From positions 1 to 37,014 of the forward strand of contig JAQUAI010000020.1 in NCBI GenBank assembly GCA_028687335.1: a stretch of DNA of 37,014 bases, written 5' to 3'. The DNA is from Gallionella sp. (GTDB taxonomy: Bacteria; Pseudomonadota; Gammaproteobacteria; Burkholderiales; Gallionellaceae). Both the position numbers and the translations under genes were made by a program. Below are positions 35,560 to 37,014 of the stretch, piece after piece (position 1 is the first letter of the stretch; every line of letters begins with the position of its first letter). The notes beneath the pieces are model-generated. The model worked only from the letters and a program-made list of their open reading frames with translations. It had not been told where the DNA came from and ran no database searches.

Positions 35560-36155
35560 GTGTGTGGGATGCACGTTATGCCGGTGACGAATATCACTTC
35601 GGTACGGAGCCGAATGCTTTTCTTGTGTCGCAGCGGCATCTGCTGAAACCCGGCATGTCTTGTCTGGCCGTGGCTGATGGCGAGGGACGTAACGGTGTGT
35701 GGTTGGCCGAGCAGGGTTTGCATGTGTTGTCGTCGGACACTTCTGTTGTGGCGCAGACGAAAGCGAAAAAGTTGGCGCAGCAGCGTGGTGTGTCGATGCG
35801 ATTTGAACTGGCCGATATGATGAGTTGGGAGGGGGCACAGTTCGCTGTCGTTGCTGCTATTTTTATCCAGTTTGTCGGACCGTCATTGCGTGCGCGGCAA
35901 TTCGAAATTTTGAAGCAACACTTGCTGCCGGGTGGTTTACTTTTGCTGCAAGGCTACACGCCGCGTCAGTTGGACTACCGCACTGGTGGCCCGTCTCAAG
36001 TCGAAAACCTGTACACCGAAATGATGTTGCGCGAAGCCTTTTCCGATATGGAGATTGTGCATCTGGTCGAACACGATGATGTGATTCGGGAAGGTGCGGG
36101 GCATAGTGGAATGTCGGCACTGATTGACATGGTGGCGCGCAAAAAATCGGATTAA
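35556..36155 (+). CDS. SAM-dependent methyltransferase
   Basis: 199-aa class I methyltransferase, TehB-like in type. It begins MSVWDARYAGDEYHFGTEPN; SAM-binding motif I is SCLAVADGEGRNGVWLAEQG, and LPGGLLLLQGYTP follows as the later Rossmann strand. Small methyltransferases with the FGTEPN start are widespread and mostly uncharacterised. The ATG at 35556 overlaps the transporter stop, so the genes are coupled. It is likely a small-molecule enzyme; the substrate is unknown. Confidence 0.87.
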   Translation: MSVWDARYAGDEYHFGTEPNAFLVSQRHLLKPGMSCLAVADGEGRNGVWLAEQGLHVLSSDTSVVAQTKAKKLAQQRGVSMRFELADMMSWEGAQFAVVAAIFIQFVGPSLRARQFEILKQHLLPGGLLLLQGYTPRQLDYRTGGPSQVENLYTEMMLREAFSDMEIVHLVEHDDVIREGAGHSGMSALIDMVARKKSD

Positions 36156-36211
36156 TTCTCAACTGGCAAGCAACGCCAAACAAGTCGCTGCTTATTCGCC
36201 GGAGTGGTGGT

Positions 36212-36903
36212 CTACTGTTTAGGTGCCGGTGTGGCGAGGTGGCCTTGAGCCGCACTCTGCGCGAATAAACTGGGCCATTGCTTTACCCAGCAGCAATGAT
36301 GGTCGAACCCCGCTATGGAGATGGCGCGCGGGCGGCGTTCCGGCGGAAAGCGAGCGGCATAAGCCGCGAATACGGCACTTGTGATGTTGTCGTCCGCAGC
36401 TCCGATGAAGTGAGTTTGCGGGATGGTTTGCAATGCTTGCCAGCTATTCGCCGGATTGAGCGAGCCGGTGAGCGGATTGACATGGTGCAGAGTTGTCCAT
36501 GTGTCGGGGGCGAGGTTGCCAGCGACGGTGATGAGATGCGCCACATCTTGTCTGCGTGCTGCGACCAGCGCCGCTACCGCACCGCCGCCGGAGTAGCCTA
36601 CCAGCACGAGCGAGTGCGCGCGGTAGCGCTGTTTTAGTTGGCTGATCGCGTGATCGGTGGCGGCGATAACTTCCGGTGCAAAGCGGTGACTAGTCCAATA
36701 GCGGGAAGCGCATTTTCGCGTTCCATCTGGCGCGGCATATTGGCAGGGGCGCGCCAGATAAACAGCCTGCCCCGGCGTATGGCGCAGGGCGAGTTGTAAG
36801 GCGAGTGGATCGCGCGGTGTGGGATCGAGCGAAGGCTGGGAACGAGAAAGCCAAGCCAAGCCAAGCCATCGCCTTCAATATAAATCGTGGAGTTAAGTGA
36901 CAT
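36212..36903 (-). pseudogene. alpha/beta hydrolase, frameshifted and 5'-truncated
   Basis: Most of the protein is intact: RDPLALQLALRHTPGQAVYL, RPCQY, nucleophile elbow GYSGGGAVA and C-terminal FDHHCCW with the likely catalytic His. The N-terminal motif YIEGDGLAWL lies in a different frame (start 36903, MSLNSTIYIEGDG), and the frame change falls in a (GGCTT)4 tract (36848-36867). With three units the sequence would read GDGLAWLSRSQPS without a break; with four it is out of frame. The first five codons (MSLNS) belong to the 29-bp repeat, and no signal peptide or leader is seen, so the native 5' end is probably lost. A shortened product could start at 36859. Confidence 0.75.
36848..36867 (-). 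repeat. pentanucleotide tract (GGCTT)4 in the hydrolase gene
   Basis: Four perfect tandem copies (AAGCC on the plus strand). One unit fewer restores the reading frame. Such tracts can vary by slipped-strand mispairing, but four copies is short for a true phase-variable locus. Confidence 0.85.
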
Positions 36904-36918
36904 TTCGTGGAGGTTTTT
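36890..36918 (-). repeat. 29-bp repeat, right copy (inverted partner at 98-126)
   Basis: Perfect inverted copy of 98-126. It contains the ATG from which the hydrolase frame starts and the stop codon of the partial frame at the window edge. Confidence 0.85.
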
Positions 36919-37014
36919 GGATATTTTTTCTGGCCAAATACTCTGCGACTAGCACCTGTTTTTGCTGTTGAGTAAATCCTCGATGTCGATGTACTAATTC
37001 CTTGAGTCTGCTGT
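36893..37014 (-). CDS. C-terminal end of an unidentified protein, cut by the window edge
   Basis: On the minus strand a frame is open from the window edge for 39 codons, ending VAEYLARKNIQKPPRNVT and a TAA at 36895-36893. The sequence is basic and Gln-rich (GFTQQQKQVLV). I do not recognise it; a mobile-element protein is possible because its last codons lie in the 29-bp repeat. It overlaps the 5' end of the hydrolase pseudogene by 11 bp in another frame. It is too short to judge whether it is really coding. Confidence 0.35.
   Translation of the reverse strand, partial: SRLKELVHRHRGFTQQQKQVLVAEYLARKNIQKPPRNVT

Overview
The window looks like a chromosomal segment of a betaproteobacterium, probably of the Nitrosomonadales/Gallionellaceae type. 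This is inferred from gene content and order: trxA next to rho, ftsX-ftsE-ftsY, rplU-rpmA-obgE-proB, alaA-hom-thrC and the MoxR/DUF58/TgpA operon. Base composition by eye is moderate GC and was not computed. Most of the window is housekeeping sequence. Four accessory zones break it up.

Layout. 1-436 is gene-poor, with a 29-bp repeat and a 16-bp tandem duplication. 437-5673 holds gluQRS (minus), then an Atm1-type ABC exporter, a PBP7-type D,D-endopeptidase, a small membrane-anchored unknown and a REC-GGDEF diguanylate cyclase. 5733-13042 is all on the minus strand: rplU-rpmA-obgE-proB with a near-consensus promoter, rho, trxA, and the translationally coupled ftsY-ftsE-ftsX. 13255-15765 holds a tail-anchored Ser/Thr kinase convergent with a class III cyclase-FHA protein, a plausible phospho-signalling pair.

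The most interesting zone is 15766-20420. A 357-bp intergenic stretch holds several perfect 8-bp inverted repeats, mostly nested, that could fold into a structured RNA with a pseudoknot. It is followed by zorA-zorB-zorC of a Zorya anti-phage system. A ZorAB ion-driven motor and a ZorC EH-signature protein are present, but neither the type I effector ZorD nor the alternative ZorE follows: only 18 bp separate zorC from a convergent secreted phosphoesterase gene. A 26-bp inverted repeat (24/26 identical) brackets 15.8-22.95 kb, including zorABC and mutM.

20439-29414 holds the phosphoesterase coupled to mutM, a lipoprotein, queD, tgpA-DUF58-moxR, DUF2164 and Mth938-like genes, and alaA. 29490-34063 is a threonine-branch cluster (hom ... 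thrC) into which an EcoRV-family restriction endonuclease and its adenine methyltransferase have been inserted almost seamlessly. 34067-34648 is a small unit in which a GIY-YIG nuclease gene lies between two copies of a palindromic repeat; a half copy lies upstream of hom. 34654-37014 holds an AEC transporter, a SAM methyltransferase, and an alpha/beta hydrolase gene that is frameshifted at a (GGCTT)4 tract and fused at its 5' end to the second copy of the 29-bp repeat, in inverted orientation to the first.
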